Shown piece after piece: positions 9,140 through 20,944 of a stretch of 64,000 nucleotides of DNA (position 1 is its first letter; each line of letters starts with the position of its first letter). Below the pieces are notes generated by a model. The model searched no databases. It was not told the origin of the DNA and was given only the letters and a program-made list of their open reading frames with translations. The stretch spans positions 19,536,625 through 19,600,624 of the forward strand of contig CM119268.1 of the NCBI GenBank assembly GCA_051294375.1, in the 5' to 3' direction. This DNA comes from Paraspadella gotoi (taxonomy: Eukaryota; Chaetognatha). Made by a program: the position numbers and the translations under genes.

Positions 9140-11560
9140 AGAATAGAGAAAGGAAAAGAGAGATGAAAAAAGAAAGGTTAGTATAAGGAAAAGCACAAGA
9201 TACTAAGGCTATCAAAAAGAAAACGCGATCTCTAGACATCAGACGAACAAAGGAACATAGCCACGGCAGGAACCAAACAACACGAGAACCTAACATGGTT
9301 AACGCACTGCAACAGCGAGGTAACAGTAAAGATTAGATCGAAGCATGTGGAAGAAACGGAAGCAATGAAGCAGAAGCGTTATAGAGAATAGAACAGTAAC
9401 GGAAAGCAGCGATGCACTATGCGAGAGACGTGAATAACAATATGAGTGACGGACATGGTTGAGTAGACAAGAAATAGAACGAAAGCACTAAGGAAGGCAT
9501 AAATAAATAAGGCTTAGATATGAAAAGCGAACAGCATACCGCAGAATGTCTGACGACGCCGTGAAAAATTCAGCTAAAAAGAGTGTAGACAACTTGAGAC
9601 AAAAGTCAATAAGATGCAGAGCAATAACGAAAAAGGTTCAGCTCTACCAGGGTACGCAAAACTAGCATCACATTCTCGACTCAAATCGTATTAGAATACG
9701 CAGAATACAAACGATAGTGCGCACGACCGGAATAGCATAACAAAAACAAAGTTGCTAAAACATAGCTCACTGGCCGTACGTAAAGAAAACTGAAAAGACG
9801 ACCGACGACAAATAGATCTAAGGTGCTATGCTGCTCTTAACGAATACGTGCAGCTGCTTGCGCTCAGACGAGCTGTGAGGTAGGGACCCGAAGCATGAAA
9901 CGGACATATCGGACGCCGAGATCTAAGAAACAAACTGGGTGCTACGAGAACAACTGGCTAGACATCAGATCAGCAACTACGTACAGACAAGGCAAATAAC
10001 ATAGGACAAGATGAGAGGACAAAAATAATTATCTAAATACAGAGAAAAGCAAACGACGAGGTAAATACGAAAAATTAAAAACAGACAAAAGAACAACAGA
10101 GAGAGGAAAAAAGAAAGCATCTTAGAATAGAGAAAAGAAGAAAAGAGAGAGGAACTAAAAAGAAAGATTAAAATAGAGAAAAAGAAAGGCAAAAGACAAG
10201 GAAAACAAAATAACAGGTGCACGTTTTAGAATAAACGAAAAGAAAAGGAGGCAAAAACAGCACTCAAAGGTTAGACCTAAAGAAAAGAAAGTAGAGAGAA
10301 AAACGAAAAGAGGTTCTGTACTATAACAAGAATGAGCAGGGAAAACAAAAACGAAGAAAAAAAGAAAGGTTACGAATAAGAAAGGAAAAGAAGACGAGAC
10401 GCGAAATAAACGGAAAGGCTAGTCGATGTAGAAAGAGAAAAGGAAAGAGAGAGAAAAAAAGACCAAGGTTTAGCAAAATACGATAAGAAAAGAGAGCCGG
10501 AAAAAAAAGAAAGCGCTCTAATCAGAAATAAAGAAAAGAAAAGAGCAGGAAAAACAGAAAAAGGTTAAAACCTTACCGAGAAAAAACAAAAGAAGAAACC
10601 GTGCGACAAAAAAAAAACAGGTTAGAATAGAAAAAAGAAAGAGAGGGAAAAAAAGAAAGGTTAAAATAGGAGAAAAGAAAAGAATTACGAGAACAAGACA
10701 AAGAGAGAAACGAAGACACAAAAAAACGAAAACGTTAGAATACGAGAAAACGACAAAGAAGAAGAGAGGGGAAAAAAAAGTTAGAATAGAGAAGAAAGCG
10801 GCAGAGTAAAAAAACGAAAACGGTTAGAATAAAGAAAAGAAAAATGACCCAAGGAAAGGAAAAGAGAAGAAAAAAAACAGGTTCAGATTAGAGAAAAGAA
10901 AAGAAGAAAAAAAAATATTTAGATAAAGAAAAGAAAAGAGAGAGGAAAAAACCACAAAAGGTTGTAGAATAGCGAGGAAAAGAAAAGAGAAAAGAAAAAG
11001 AAAGGTCCTTTCACGAATAAACACGAAATGACAGAGAGAGCGAAAAAAAAAAAGAAAGGTTTATGAAAAGAGAAAAAATAAGAGAGACGATAACAAACAA
11101 AGGAAGAAGTTATACAAATAGAGAAAAGAAACAGAGATGCGGAAAATACTCGACTTCATACACCATATACCATACAAGTGGGCTTAGAATAGAAAAAAGA
11201 CAAATGACGAGAGGAACAAAGAAAAGTAGAATAGAGAGGAAAAGAAAGAAGAGAGGAACAAAACAGAGAGGTCTTACAATACGCGGAGAAACGGAACAAG
11301 GAGAAAGGAAAATAGAAGGTTATAGAATAACAGAAAAGGAGAAAAGAAAAAGAATAAGAAAAGAAGAAAAAAAATAAAGGTGAGATCCGGAGAATATGAT
11401 GCAAAATAAATTATAAGAACAAAAAGAAAGGTTAAAAGGAAAACAAGGAAAAAATAAGGTGTAGAATAGCAAAAGTTAGATAGAAAGAGACAGAAATGAA
11501 AAGAGACAAAGCCGCCGAAAAAAAACAAGCAAATTAGAAAAGAAGAAAAAAAAAAAAAAT
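9140..11560 (-). repeat. Polypurine minisatellite (AAGGTTAGAATAGAGAAAAG), left arm
   Basis: About 38-bp units in which GGTTAGAATAG alternates with purine runs, the reverse complement of the array at 22,060-23,715. From about 9,230 to 10,060 the periodicity vanishes and the sequence looks scrambled and high-complexity, with no counterpart in the right arm. After 10,070 the repeat resumes. Frames in this region are repeat translations. Confidence 0.8.
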
Positions 11561-11824
11561 AAAAGAAATCGTTTTAAAAGAAAAGAAATAAAAGGCGAAC
11601 ATTAAACGAAAAAAATAGCAAATTTCAGGGAAAAAAAAAGTAAATTCAGTCGACGAAAATTTTCAGCAAAAGCAAATTAACACCAATGAATTGACAACAT
11701 AAACGAGCACAATGATATGAATTAATCGCTGACATAACGTATGACAACGAATCAGGAAACTAAGGAATGAAAGGATCAAAGCGAGCTCTCAGTATCATGA
11801 AAAAGCACAGGAAACAAAAATTAT

Positions 11825-11826
11825 CA

Positions 11827-11870
<44 letters not shown>

Positions 11871-11968
11871 CTCTCTCTCTCGTCTCTTCTCTCTCTCTCT
11901 TTTCTTTTCCTCTTTCTCTTCCTTGTTTCTTTCCTTCCCGTTTTTCTATCCCTTCCTCTCTCTCTCTA

Positions 11969-12001
<33 letters not shown>

Positions 12002-12050
12002 CTCTCTCATCTCTCTCTCTCTCTCTTCTCTCTTCTCTCTCTTTCTCTCG
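11825..12050. repeat. Interrupted (CT)n microsatellite
   Basis: Two CT-dinucleotide blocks separated by a pyrimidine-rich linker (TTTCTATCCCTTCC). Mirrored as GA at 21,548-21,748. Confidence 0.9.
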
Positions 12051-12721
12051 CGAAACCAACGTGGAAAACATGGAGACAATAAAGATATCGAGAAATCGAT
12101 GAGACTTTATGTTGTTCCATTTTCCTACGAAAAAGGATGAATGACCTGAGTAGAACTCAAATGACCGAAGAAAAGCTGCCGATTTTAGTTTCTTTTCATT
12201 GTTGTCCTTTTGGACGTTGGATACTTAGTCATTTTTACGCTCATTGTCGTGCGAGACTATCGTCTTTGTCCTTTTCTCGTCATTCTTGTCCTCGTGCGGT
12301 CTTCTCACTGTCTCTGAAGTTCTAGCGGGATCACTTAATTAGTTTACTGAAACTGCCGAAATTGGACGGCCTAATACGTGTTTTTTGAAGAGAAAAATAA
12401 AATTTTAAAGAAAAAATACTTCTCTTTCAAAATCAAATTTCGTCGCCTTAAAACCTTTTACGTTGAGCTGGAGAGTAGTTGGCCTCTTTACTTTATCTCG
12501 CGATTACAGATATTATCTTCCTTAACCCCCCCCCCCTCGATTCCATATATTTTCTTTAAAACCCCCCCCTCGATTCAAATTACGTTATCGACAATTTCTC
12601 CACGAGGCGGGAAAACGATATCATGAAATCCTAACGATTCGTTCGTCGATTTTATTTTTTCGCGGTTTTACCCCACGGAGAAAAACAACTTAAAAATCGA
12701 TGTTGACGAGACGAGAGAGAC

Positions 12722-12759
<38 letters not shown>

Positions 12760-12889
12760 CAGAAGATGACGGAGACGAGAGAGACAGACAGACGACGAGA
12801 GAGAAGAGAGAGAGGGAAAATTACAAAATCTTTGATTAAAAAAATTTGGAAAATACGGATTTTTTTTCGCACTAATTATATTTATTATT
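12051..12889. other. Left-arm sequence with poly-C runs and a GA tract
   Basis: It contains two CCCCCCCC runs (12,526-12,537 and 12,563-12,570) each followed by TCGATTC, and a GA-rich stretch at 12,705-12,815. The right arm has GGGGGGGG counterparts at 21,052 and 21,086, but its GA stretch is replaced by a 10-N gap at 20,935. No gene is seen. Confidence 0.6.
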
Positions 12890-13170
12890 TTATCGGATCT
12901 GCTTATCAGCATCTCCGACTCGATAATCTATTATGTAAAAGGTTCGTCCGTCCCCACCCGCGTAAAATCTTGTCGATCAATCTTCAGTCTGTTTGTCCGT
13001 CCGTCCATCCGTCCGTGCCGTCATTCTGTCCGTCCGGTTTATTAGAATGAAATATTTGTTGGTGTTGTATGAAAATTGTTGCGGATTGAAGCTGGATATA
13101 AAGTTTCGCTTGGAATCGGGAAAGTGGAAACAGTATTAAATAGAAAAAAAACAAAAGTCACATTCACATC
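12890..13170 (-). mobile_element. HX family copy, 3' end and core (left arm)
   Basis: The decayed end hairpin (TCGGATCTGCTTATCAGCA) is at 12,893. Then come the GTCCGTCC microsatellite around 12,990-13,035 and the core to 13,150 (GCTGGATATAAAGTTTCG, AAACAAAAGTCACATTC). Mirrored at 20,610-20,870. Confidence 0.75.
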
Positions 13171-13627
13171 ATCTTCCACACTGCATAATTATTGAATTAA
13201 TCAATTAATTAATCAATAAAAAATAAATATTTAATTTTTTTCATAATTCTCGACCAAAGAGGAAGAGAGAACAAAAGAAAACAAAAAAAAGACAGAGAAT
13301 AAAGAAAAAGTAAATAAAAAAAATTAGGAGCAAACAATTTTAAATTGAAAGATAAATATTAAAAAAAAAAAATTGTAAAAAAGAAAAAATCAAGAAAGAG
13401 CAGGGTTTGCCAACAGATTTTAATACATTAAATACCCTCTTTCATTTCCTAACCAATACAAAAACACAAATGACCAGGAAGCAAACACGCAGGGTTATTA
13501 TAGCTTCCGGGTTCAATCCTTTATTCTCAATTTTTTTATCGCTCCCGGTTTCGGTTCATCAAAAATCGGCCGCTTTCCACAGTGTTCGCTTACGCCTTTC
13601 CGGATCGCGTCCACCATCTCTGATTTA
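13171..13627. other. Left-arm AT-rich sequence, no gene seen
   Basis: An A-rich low-complexity stretch, then a short GC-richer patch (about 13,545-13,620, GGCCGCTTTCCACAGTGTTC), mirrored at 20,170-20,600. The 73-codon frame here has no recognisable features and is broken in the mirror copy. Confidence 0.5.
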
Positions 13628-13966
13628 AACTCATTCCAACTCTGACGATTTCTTCAAAACTTCATATCCAGCTCAATCACACACTTCCCACTCACACACA
13701 AAATTTAATTCAAATCCATCCATCCTCAATCAACGAGTAATTGGTGTTCTTTGCTTAAGGTGGACGGAACGGACGGACCGTTGCGACAGACAGGACAGAC
13801 AGACAGACGGCACGGAACATCATTTTTTGCGATAATTTATCATAATTCGATGTTCTGACATGATACTAAGTGCGGTGCCCGATATTATTGAAGGGGGCAG
13901 ACCGACGGACCGCACGAAGGAATTATAGAGTCGGTATCTGCCTGATAAGCCAGATCCGCACTAAAA
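13628..13966 (+). mobile_element. HX family copy, core and 3' end (left arm)
   Basis: Core from AACTCATTCCAACTCTGACG, then GGTGGACGGAACGGACGG with a disrupted (GGAC/GACA)n block, GATGTTCTGACATGATA, and an end hairpin carrying extra C bases in both stem strands (GATAAGCCAGATCCGCACTA). The mirror copy at 19,828-20,170 has an intact hairpin, so the extra bases look like errors or drift in the left arm. Confidence 0.8.
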
Positions 13967-13974
13967 ATATATGA

Positions 13975-14300
13975 AAAAATTATGCAACGTTGACCAAATT
14001 ATGCCTTGTTAATATTATGCAAAGTTAAACACAACTTATGGCCAGTTGACCCTCTCAATTACTTGCCACAGTTGACCAAATTAAGCAAATCTGAGGCAAA
14101 TTATGCGCAGTCGAACCAAATTATGCAAGTTGACCGAATTATCGTCATTTTGACCAAATTTTGCAGAGTTGACCAAGATTATAGCCAGCTTTAAAGCAAT
14201 TAATGCGCAGTTTCAGCGCCAATTATGTCATGCTTAAACAAATTCATACCAGTTGACAAAATATGGCAAGTTGACGCAAGTTGTATTCCAGTTGACCAAT
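13975..14300 (-). repeat. 18-bp HX minisatellite (left arm)
   Basis: About 17 units of the reverse complement form (GTTGACCAAATTATGCCA), mirrored at 19,530-19,820. It is more irregular than the right-arm array. Confidence 0.85.
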
Positions 14301-14379
14301 AAGCGCAGATATGAAATTGAAACCGTTGGCAGAATCAAAAATTCCGAATAGTTATTCGTGAAAGGTCATGGAGCTAAGA

Positions 14380-14860
14380 GAACATTATATATATAGAAAA
14401 AGATTAAATATCTTAATTTTCGAATAACGCCTATAGTTGTATAGCAAAGTATTATCATTAGAGAAAATGTTACAAATTTTAAAATAAGGACTGTTCTTAG
14501 TTTTGAGAAGCAGAATTAAAATTCCTTAATGAAAAAGTGATAAAAAGAAAACTTTAAGTCCTTAATCTAAAAATTTATTTCATGAAATTAGCCGAAAATT
14601 TAAAGAAACTATAGTTTTTATACTAAAATTTAATTTACTATAGATTAATTAATAGATATTTTTTTAGGATTTTGATCAGTTAATGAAATAGATTTTCTAA
14701 AAAGAGTTCATATTTCCTTTTATAACTTTTCGTGCAGGAATTCGAATCTTGGCTTTTAAAATAGAGAAAAAACAATTTAAAATTTTGACCATTTTCCTCT
14801 GGGTGTATACGAAAATTGAAATTAAAAATTTTTTTAATTTTCTGTTATTTTAAAAAATGT
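14380..14860 (-). repeat. AT-1-like AT-rich repeat fragment (left arm)
   Basis: It shares words such as AGATTTTCTAAAAAGAG and ACTATAGTTTTTATACTAAAATTT with the AT-1 family, mirrored at about 19,000-19,500. No coding capacity. Confidence 0.55.
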
Positions 14861-14939
14861 GTCACACGGTAAGCATAGCTTGTTCGTGGATCTACTATTC
14901 GACGATTTTGATTCTACTGTTATTTTAACTTATTTTTAT

Positions 14940-15280
14940 TATGCTTCATTGACAAAATTATGCAAGTTGACTAAAATATTGGCAAGTTGATTAAATCTTA
15001 TGCAAGTTCAGTCATTTGGCGCTGCTACTGCGTTCAGTCTAAGAGAGAGATCACATTGATTTATAGCAGTTTTCATAGATTTATTACGAAGTCGTGTTAT
15101 GATTTGTTTAAGCTTATGATTTTGTATAGTCGCGTTAAGTCACAAATGTGAAAATGCAGAAATAATTATTGTTATTTATCATGAATAGCCCCGATTACAC
15201 TAAATAGTCGTAAGGCGAGATGCCGACCAATGTTTGTGCTGACAAAACTTGTTTTGTGATTATTTATATAGTTGCACGTT
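14940..15280 (-). mobile_element. HX family copy, 5' module and residual minisatellite (left arm)
   Basis: Residual 18-bp units at 14,940-15,015 are followed by GGCGCTGCTACTG and the 5' module read backwards. The terminal CAAGTTTGAGCAAAC signature is decayed around 15,230-15,260 (GTGCTGACAAAACTTGTTTTG). Mirrored at 18,630-18,960. Confidence 0.65.
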
Positions 15281-16135
15281 TGTTTAACGCGGTGTTTTTT
15301 TTTTTCTTTGCCTCTCCTGGAAGCCGGGGGTGGCAAGTGGGGGGGAGCAGGGGCAGAGGGAGGAAGGAACGTACGAGTTGCAGAGTGTTTTATAAATTTG
15401 CAACCATAACTCAATCTTCTACTAATGAGATTTTGAAGAGCCTGCCATATTGATGCAACTCAAGTAGACCTCTGACGGGACGAGGAAAAAGGAGGTGGAA
15501 AGGCGCCAGAGGAGAAAAGAGAGAGGAGAGAGCGAGAGACAGGAGAAGGAGAGACGAGAGAACGAGAGAGAGAGAGAGATGCAGAGAGAGAGAGAAGATT
15601 AATGGTGACAGCAGCCTCATTCCTTCAAAGGTGGAATAACGAAATTATTAATGTCACACGGCCTTTTCCTTTTGTGCCTTTCAAAATAACAAAGAAATAA
15701 AGTTGAGATGCTGTCGTACGTCTGCTTCGTGTTGTTTGTGCGTTCGTCCGAGAATCCGTTGCGTCCGAGCAAAGCTTTTTGTATCCGTCTTTCGTGTTCT
15801 TCTTGTTTTATTTCCACAGTCATCAGATTCGTTTGTCCGTTTTCGCAATCAGTTCGTATCTAGTCCGTTTGTCAGTTTTAGACACCGGTCATTGTTCCGT
15901 TTCCACCTCTCCACACTCATGCTTAAAAGAAGTGAATCTCGTGCGCTTGGATTAAGTCTGCGAGTTTCAAACTCATTTCTTTTTTTATTTTTTTCATTTT
16001 CTCAGAAATTCTCTCATCATCGCTAGCCGACGAAGATATTTCAATTTACTTTTTTTGAAATCACGTGCATTGACGGCAGCGAGTTTAGTCCCTTAAACCG
16101 GTCTCACGGTTTTAAGTGTCGGGATTGCTTAAGTG
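15281..16135. other. Left-arm sequence with GA-rich tract, no gene seen
   Basis: A G-rich block (15,323-15,370), a GA-rich block (15,480-15,600) and a stretch with many GTCCGTTTG words (15,720-15,910). All are mirrored at 17,790-18,620. Frames here are pyrimidine-driven and not conserved between arms. Confidence 0.55.
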
Positions 16136-17120
16136 TTTTAGTTTTTTAGTGGATCCCTTATCAGGCGCAGATACCGACTCGTATAATTCACTTTGTCGGT
16201 CCGTCGGTTCCGCCCCCTCAAAATTGTCGGACATTCACAGTATATCATATCAGGAACATCGAATTATGATAAATTATTGCAAAAAAGACAAGTTTGAGCA
16301 AACAATGTCGCGATTCTGCCCATCGGATCATTATCGGATAATTGAATAATTAATTAATTTAATGAAATAGCTTAAGTTAATTAATTATTTATTAATTATA
16401 ATTAATTCTATTTCAAGTTAATTATTTAATTATTCTAATGCAATTAATATTATTTGATCGCAAAATGTTTTGTTTTGATTGATTAATTAACCTGATTAAA
16501 TAATTATTGATTAATTAATTGACTAAATTGATTAATTAACTATTAATTATTTGATTCAATTAACCTAATTTAATTATTTGATTAATTAATACATCTTGCA
16601 TTTATGATTTAAAATAAAAGAAAAAGAAGGCATAATTCAATTAGTCGAACAGGCTCTCTTTGTTTTTTCGCATTTTAACACTCATTCGCACTCAAACGAT
16701 TCATTGAAACTGATTTTCCAGTTTAAATCACACACATTTCTAACCCGAATACAAAATTTCCACTCATGAGTAATTGCGTGTTTCAAATAGTGAATATAAT
16801 TTTGTTGGTTTTTCCATTTAAACTTATTTCCGACTTGACGATTCGCATTCGAACTTCACTAGTCCAGCTCAATCACAACCCTTCCCTACCCACACACAGA
16901 GAATTTCATTCCATCATGCCATCCATCCAATGCACGAGTAATTGGCTGTTTTTTGCCTAAGGTGGGACGGATCGCCGACATCGTTTATTTTGTGCTGGCA
17001 TAATTTATCTAAATTCGATGTTGCTTAGACTGACGTGATAGTGTGACATGCCACGCGATTGAGGGGGCCGGGACTGACTCGATTTGAGGAGTGGAAATGA
17101 GTTTGGCATGAAAAAAAACA
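16136..17120 (+). mobile_element. Nested HX copies at the centre of inverted repeat 1
   Basis: From 16,155 to 16,278 there is the end of one copy in minus orientation (CAGATACCGACTC, GGTCCGTCGG, CATCGAATTATGATAAATTA). At 16,285 a second copy starts in plus orientation directly after an A-run: 5' signature, AT module, and core at 16,670-16,970. Its (GGAC)n block and hairpin decay toward 17,105. This arrangement suggests insertion of one copy into the A-run of another. Bases 16,800-17,120 have no partner in the right arm. Confidence 0.7.
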
Positions 17121-17145
17121 NNNNNNNNNNNNNNNNNNNNNNNNN
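17121..17145. other. Assembly gap (25 N) at the centre of inverted repeat 1
   Basis: Run of 25 N exactly where the right arm begins. Confidence 1.
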
Positions 17146-17772
17146 TTATATTTCACTATTTGAACACCAATTACTCATGAGTGGAAATTTTGTATTCGGG
17201 TAGAAATGTGTGTGATTAAACTGGAAATCAAGTTTCAATGGAATCGTTTGAGTGGAAATGAGTTTAAATGGAAAAAACAAAGAACCTGTTTCACTAATTG
17301 ATTATGCTTCTTTTTCTTTTTATTTTAAATATAAATGCAAGATGTATTAATTAATCAAATAATTAATTAGTTAATTAATCAAATAATTAATTAGTTAATT
17401 AATCAATTAGTCAATTAATTAATCAATAATTATTTAATCAGTTAATTAATCAATCAAAACAAACATTTTGGATCAAATTAATTAATTAATTGCATAAATA
17501 ATTAAATAATTAACTTGAATAAATTAATTATTAATTAATTAAATAATTAATTAATTAAGTATTTATTAATTAATTAATTATTAATTACCGATAATGATCG
17601 TGGGCAGATCCGACATTGTTTGCTCAAACTTGTTTTTTGCATAATTTATCATAATTCGATGTTCTGATATGATATAAGTGAATGTCCGACAATTTTGAGG
17701 GGGCGAACCGACGGACCGACAAAGTGAATTATAGAGTCGGTATCTGCTGATAAGCGGATCCGACTAAAAAAC
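17146..17772. mobile_element. Nested HX copies, right of the central gap
   Basis: Bases 17,146-17,640 hold a minus-orientation copy: core, then the AT-rich AATTAATT module, then the 5' signature ending at 17,638. It abuts, at a TGC-A/T-run junction, bases 17,640-17,772. Those are the 3' end of a plus-orientation copy with an intact hairpin (GTATCTGCTGATAAGCGGAT, then CCGACTAAAAA). This is the mirror of 16,136-16,800. Confidence 0.75.
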
Positions 17773-18629
17773 TAAACACTTACAATCCCGACATTAAACC
17801 GTGAGACGGTTTTAAGCGACTAACTCGCTGCCGTCAATTCACGTGATTTCAAAAAAGTAAATTGAAATCTTCGTCGCTACGATGATGAGAGAATTTCTGA
17901 GAAAATGAAAAAAATAAAAAAAGAAATGAGTTGAAACTCGAGACTTAATCAAACGCACGAGATTCACTCTTTTAAGATGAGTGTGGAGAGGTGGACACGG
18001 ACAATGACCGGTGTAAAAACTGACAAACGGACTGATACGAACTGATTGGAAAACGGACAAACGAATCGATGACTGTGGAAATAACAGAGAGAAACACGGA
18101 AAGACGGATACAAAAGCTTTGTCGGACAAACGGATTCTCGGACGAACGCACAAACGAAACGAACAGACGTACGGACAGCATCTCAATTTGATCTTTGTTA
18201 TTTTGAAAGCAAAAAGGAAAAGGCGTGTGACATTAATAAGTTTCGTTATCCACCTTTGAAGGAATGCAGCTGCCTGTCACCATCTAGTCTTCCTCTCTCT
18301 CTCTCTCATCTCTCCTCCTCTCTCTCGTCTCTCTCTCTCTCTCTCTCTCATGATCTCTCTCTCTCTCCTCTCTCTTTTCTCCCTCTGGCCCGCCTTTCCA
18401 CCTCCCTGTTCCTCGTCCCGTCAGCAGGTCTACTTGAGTTGCATCAGTATGGCAGCTCTTCAAAACTCTCATTAGCTAGAAGATTGAGTTATTGTTGCGA
18501 AATTTATAAAACACTCATGCCACACTTCGACGTTCCTCCTCCCTCCCCCTGCTCCCCCGCCACTTGCCCCCCCGCGCTTCCAGGGAGCCAAAGAAAAAAA
18601 AAAACCCCGCGTTAAACAAACGTGCAACT
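17773..18629. other. Right-arm sequence with CT tract, no gene seen
   Basis: Mirror of 15,281-16,135: GGACAAACGGA-rich stretch (18,000-18,180), CT-rich block (18,288-18,385), then a C-rich block (18,536-18,582). No gene is seen. Confidence 0.55.
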
Positions 18630-18960
18630 AAAAATCACAAACAATTTGAGCAAAACATTTCGCGCATCTCGCCCTTACGACTAATTTAGTGGTAATCGGC
18701 TATTCATGCATAAATAACAATAATTATTTCTGCATTTCACATTGTGACTTAACCGACCTATAGCAAAATCATAAGCTTAAACAAATCATAAACACGAACT
18801 TCGTAATAAATCTATGAAAAACTCTATAAAATCAATTGAACTCTCTTCTACACTAACCAGTAGCAGCGCCCAATGACTAACTTAGCATAAGTTAATCAAC
18901 TTGCCATATTTTAGTCAACTGCATAGATTTCTCGTCAATGAAGCATAATAAAAATTATTA
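18630..18960 (+). mobile_element. HX family copy, 5' module (right arm)
   Basis: A decayed 5' signature (AATTTGAGCAAAACATTTCG) leads into the 5' module with GGTAATCGGCTATTCATG and ends ACCAGTAGCAGCGCCCAAT. That last landmark also precedes the minisatellite at 53.09 kb. A few 18-bp units follow to 18,945. Confidence 0.7.
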
Positions 18961-19525
18961 AAATAAAGTAGAATCAAAATTCGAATAGTAGATCACGAAC
19001 AAGCTTGTACCTGTGAACATTTTTAAATAAAAAAATTTAAAAAATTTAATTTCAATTTTCGTATACAACCATAGAAAATGTCAAAATTTTAAAATTGTTT
19101 TTCTTATTTTTAAAAGCAGATTCGAATTCCTCACGAAAAGTTGATAAAAGGAAATATAACTCTTTTTAGAAAATTATTTCATTAAGTGGATCAAAATCCT
19201 AAAAAACTATTATTATTAATCTATAGTAATTAAATTTTAGTATAAAAATATAGTTTTTTAAATTTTTGGCTAATTTCATGAAATAATTTTTGATTAAGAC
19301 TTAAATTTTCTTTTATCAACTTTTTCATTAAGAATTTTAATCTGCTTTCAAAACTAAGAAAACCTTATTTTAAAATTTAACATTTTCTATGATAAGTACT
19401 ATGTATAAATATAGGCGTATTCGAAAATTAAGATATTTAATTTTTTTTTATATATATTAATGTTCTTTAGTCCATGACCTTTCATGAATAACTATTCGAA
19501 TTTTGATCTGCAACTTTCACTATGC
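18961..19525 (+). repeat. AT-1-like AT-rich repeat fragment (right arm)
   Basis: It shares GAATTCCTC-CGAAAAGTTGATAA and ATTAAGTGGATCAAAATCCT words with the AT-1 family at 640 and 34,741. It sits between two blocks of HX minisatellite, as if inserted into an HX copy. Confidence 0.6.
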
Positions 19526-19529
19526 CTTA

Positions 19530-19820
19530 TTGGTCAACTGGAATAACTTGGTCAACTTGCATAATTTTGTCAACTGGTAGAATTTGTTTAACTGCCATAA
19601 TTTGGTAAACTGGCATAATTTGTTTAACTGGCATAATTTGGTCAACTTGCAAAATTTGGTCAAATGAGATAATTCGGTCAACTTGCATAATTTGGTCGAC
19701 TGGCATAATTTGGTCAATTTGCTTAATTTGGTCAACTGGCATAATTAGGTCAACTGGCATAAGTTTGTTAACTTGCATAATTTTAACAGGCATAATTTGG
19801 TCAACTTGCATAATTTTTTC
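19530..19820 (+). repeat. 18-bp HX minisatellite (right arm)
   Basis: About 16 units of CATAATTTGGTCAACTGG. It is in frame with itself on both strands, so translations are hexapeptide repeats and not a protein. Confidence 0.92.
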
Positions 19821-19827
19821 ATATATT

Positions 19828-20170
19828 TTTAGTCGGATCTGCTTATCAGCAGATCCCGACTCTATAATTCACTTCGTCGGTCCGTCGGTCTGCCCCCTCA
19901 ATAATATCGGGCACCCACTTATATCATGTCAGAACATCGAATTATGATAAATTATGCAAAAAAATGATGTCCGTCCGTCTGTCTGTCTGTCTGTCTGTCC
20001 AACGGTCCGTCCGTCCGTCCCACCTTAGCAAAAAACACCAATTACTCGTGATTGGATGGATGGATTTGAATTAAATTTTGTGTGTGAGTAGGGAAGTGTG
20101 TGATTGAGCTGGATATGAAGTTTTGAAGAAATCGTCAGAGTGGAAATGAGTTTAAATCAGAGATGTGGAC
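19828..20170 (-). mobile_element. HX family copy, 3' end and core (right arm)
   Basis: Starting from the left: TTTTTAGTCGGATCTGCTTA hairpin end, GGTCCGTCGGTC, CATGTCAGAACATCGAATTA, a (GTCT/GTCC)n block at 19,970-20,015, then the core to 20,160. This is one of the best preserved 3' halves. Confidence 0.85.
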
Positions 20171-20609
20171 GCGATCCGGAAAGCGTAAGCGAACACTGTG
20201 GAAGCGGCCGATTTTTGATGAACCCGAAACCGGGAGCGATAAAAAAATTGAGAATAAAGGATTGAACCCGGAAGCTATAATAACCCTGCGTGTTTGCTTC
20301 CTGGTCATTTGTTTTTATTGGTTAGAAATGAAAGGTATTTAATGTATTAAAATCTTTGCAAACCCCTGCTCTTTCTTGATTTTTCTTTTTTACAATTTTT
20401 TTTTAATATTTATTTTCAACATTTAAAATTGTTTGCTCCTAATTTTTTTTATTTACTTTTTCTTATTCTCTTCTTTTTTTTTGTTTTCTTTTGTTCTCTC
20501 TTCCTCTTTGGTCGAGAATCTATGAAAAAAATTAAATATTTATTTTTTATTGATTAATTAATTGATTAATTCAATAATTAATGCAGTGTGGAAGATGATG
20601 TGAATGTGA
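20171..20609. other. Right-arm sequence, no gene seen
   Basis: Mirror of 13,171-13,627: short GC-richer patch then T-rich low complexity with AATTAATTGATT at 20,545-20,580. Confidence 0.5.
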
Positions 20610-20870
20610 CTTTTGTTTTTTCTATTTAAACTGTTTCCACTTTCCCGATTCCAGCGAAACTTTATATCCAGCTCAATCCCACAATTTCATACCAACACAC
20701 AAAATTTCATTCTAATACAACCGGACGGACAGAATGACGGACGGACGGATGGACGGACGGACAAACAGACTGAGATGATCGACAAGATTTAGGGGTGGGA
20801 CCGACGGACCTACAAATAGATTATCGAGTCGGAATCTGCTGATAAGCAGATCCGACTAAAAATAATAAAT
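20610..20870 (+). mobile_element. HX family copy, core and 3' end, variant (right arm)
   Basis: The core, then GGACGGACGGATGGACGG microsatellite, TTTAGGGGTGGGACCGACGG, and an intact hairpin (AATCTGCTGATAAGCAGATC then CGACTAAAAA). It lacks the TTATCATAATTCGATGTTCT segment, as does the copy at 58,725. These two may be a subfamily. Confidence 0.8.
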
Positions 20871-20934
20871 ATAATTATGCCGAAAAAAAATCGATTTTCC
20901 AATTTTTTTAATCAAAGATTTTTATTTTCCTCTC

Positions 20935-20944
20935 NNNNNNNNNN
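20935..20944. other. Assembly gap (10 N)
   Basis: Replaces a GA-rich stretch that is present in the left arm near 12,705-12,815. Confidence 1.

Larger units (their letters stand above)
5450..16800 (+). repeat. Giant inverted repeat 1, left arm
   Basis: Read in reverse complement, this arm follows 17,146-26,805 landmark for landmark. The pairs are the outer edge CCTTCCAGGATTCAT (5,451/26,790s), GGGCAGACGCCATGG (5,547/26,710), telomere-like DNA, two SINE copies, a foldback, the AACCTTTC minisatellite, poly-C runs near 12,535 and 21,050, HX copies and the core near 16,700/17,200. It is about 1.7 kb longer than the right arm. It also carries many scattered one-base insertions relative to it (for example the HX 3' end at 13,860-13,966 against 19,830-19,930), which looks like uncorrected long-read sequence. 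Confidence 0.85.

Noticed and set aside
19520-19811. Minus-strand hexapeptide-repeat protein
   Set aside because: Unit length of 18 bp equals six codons; it is the HX minisatellite.
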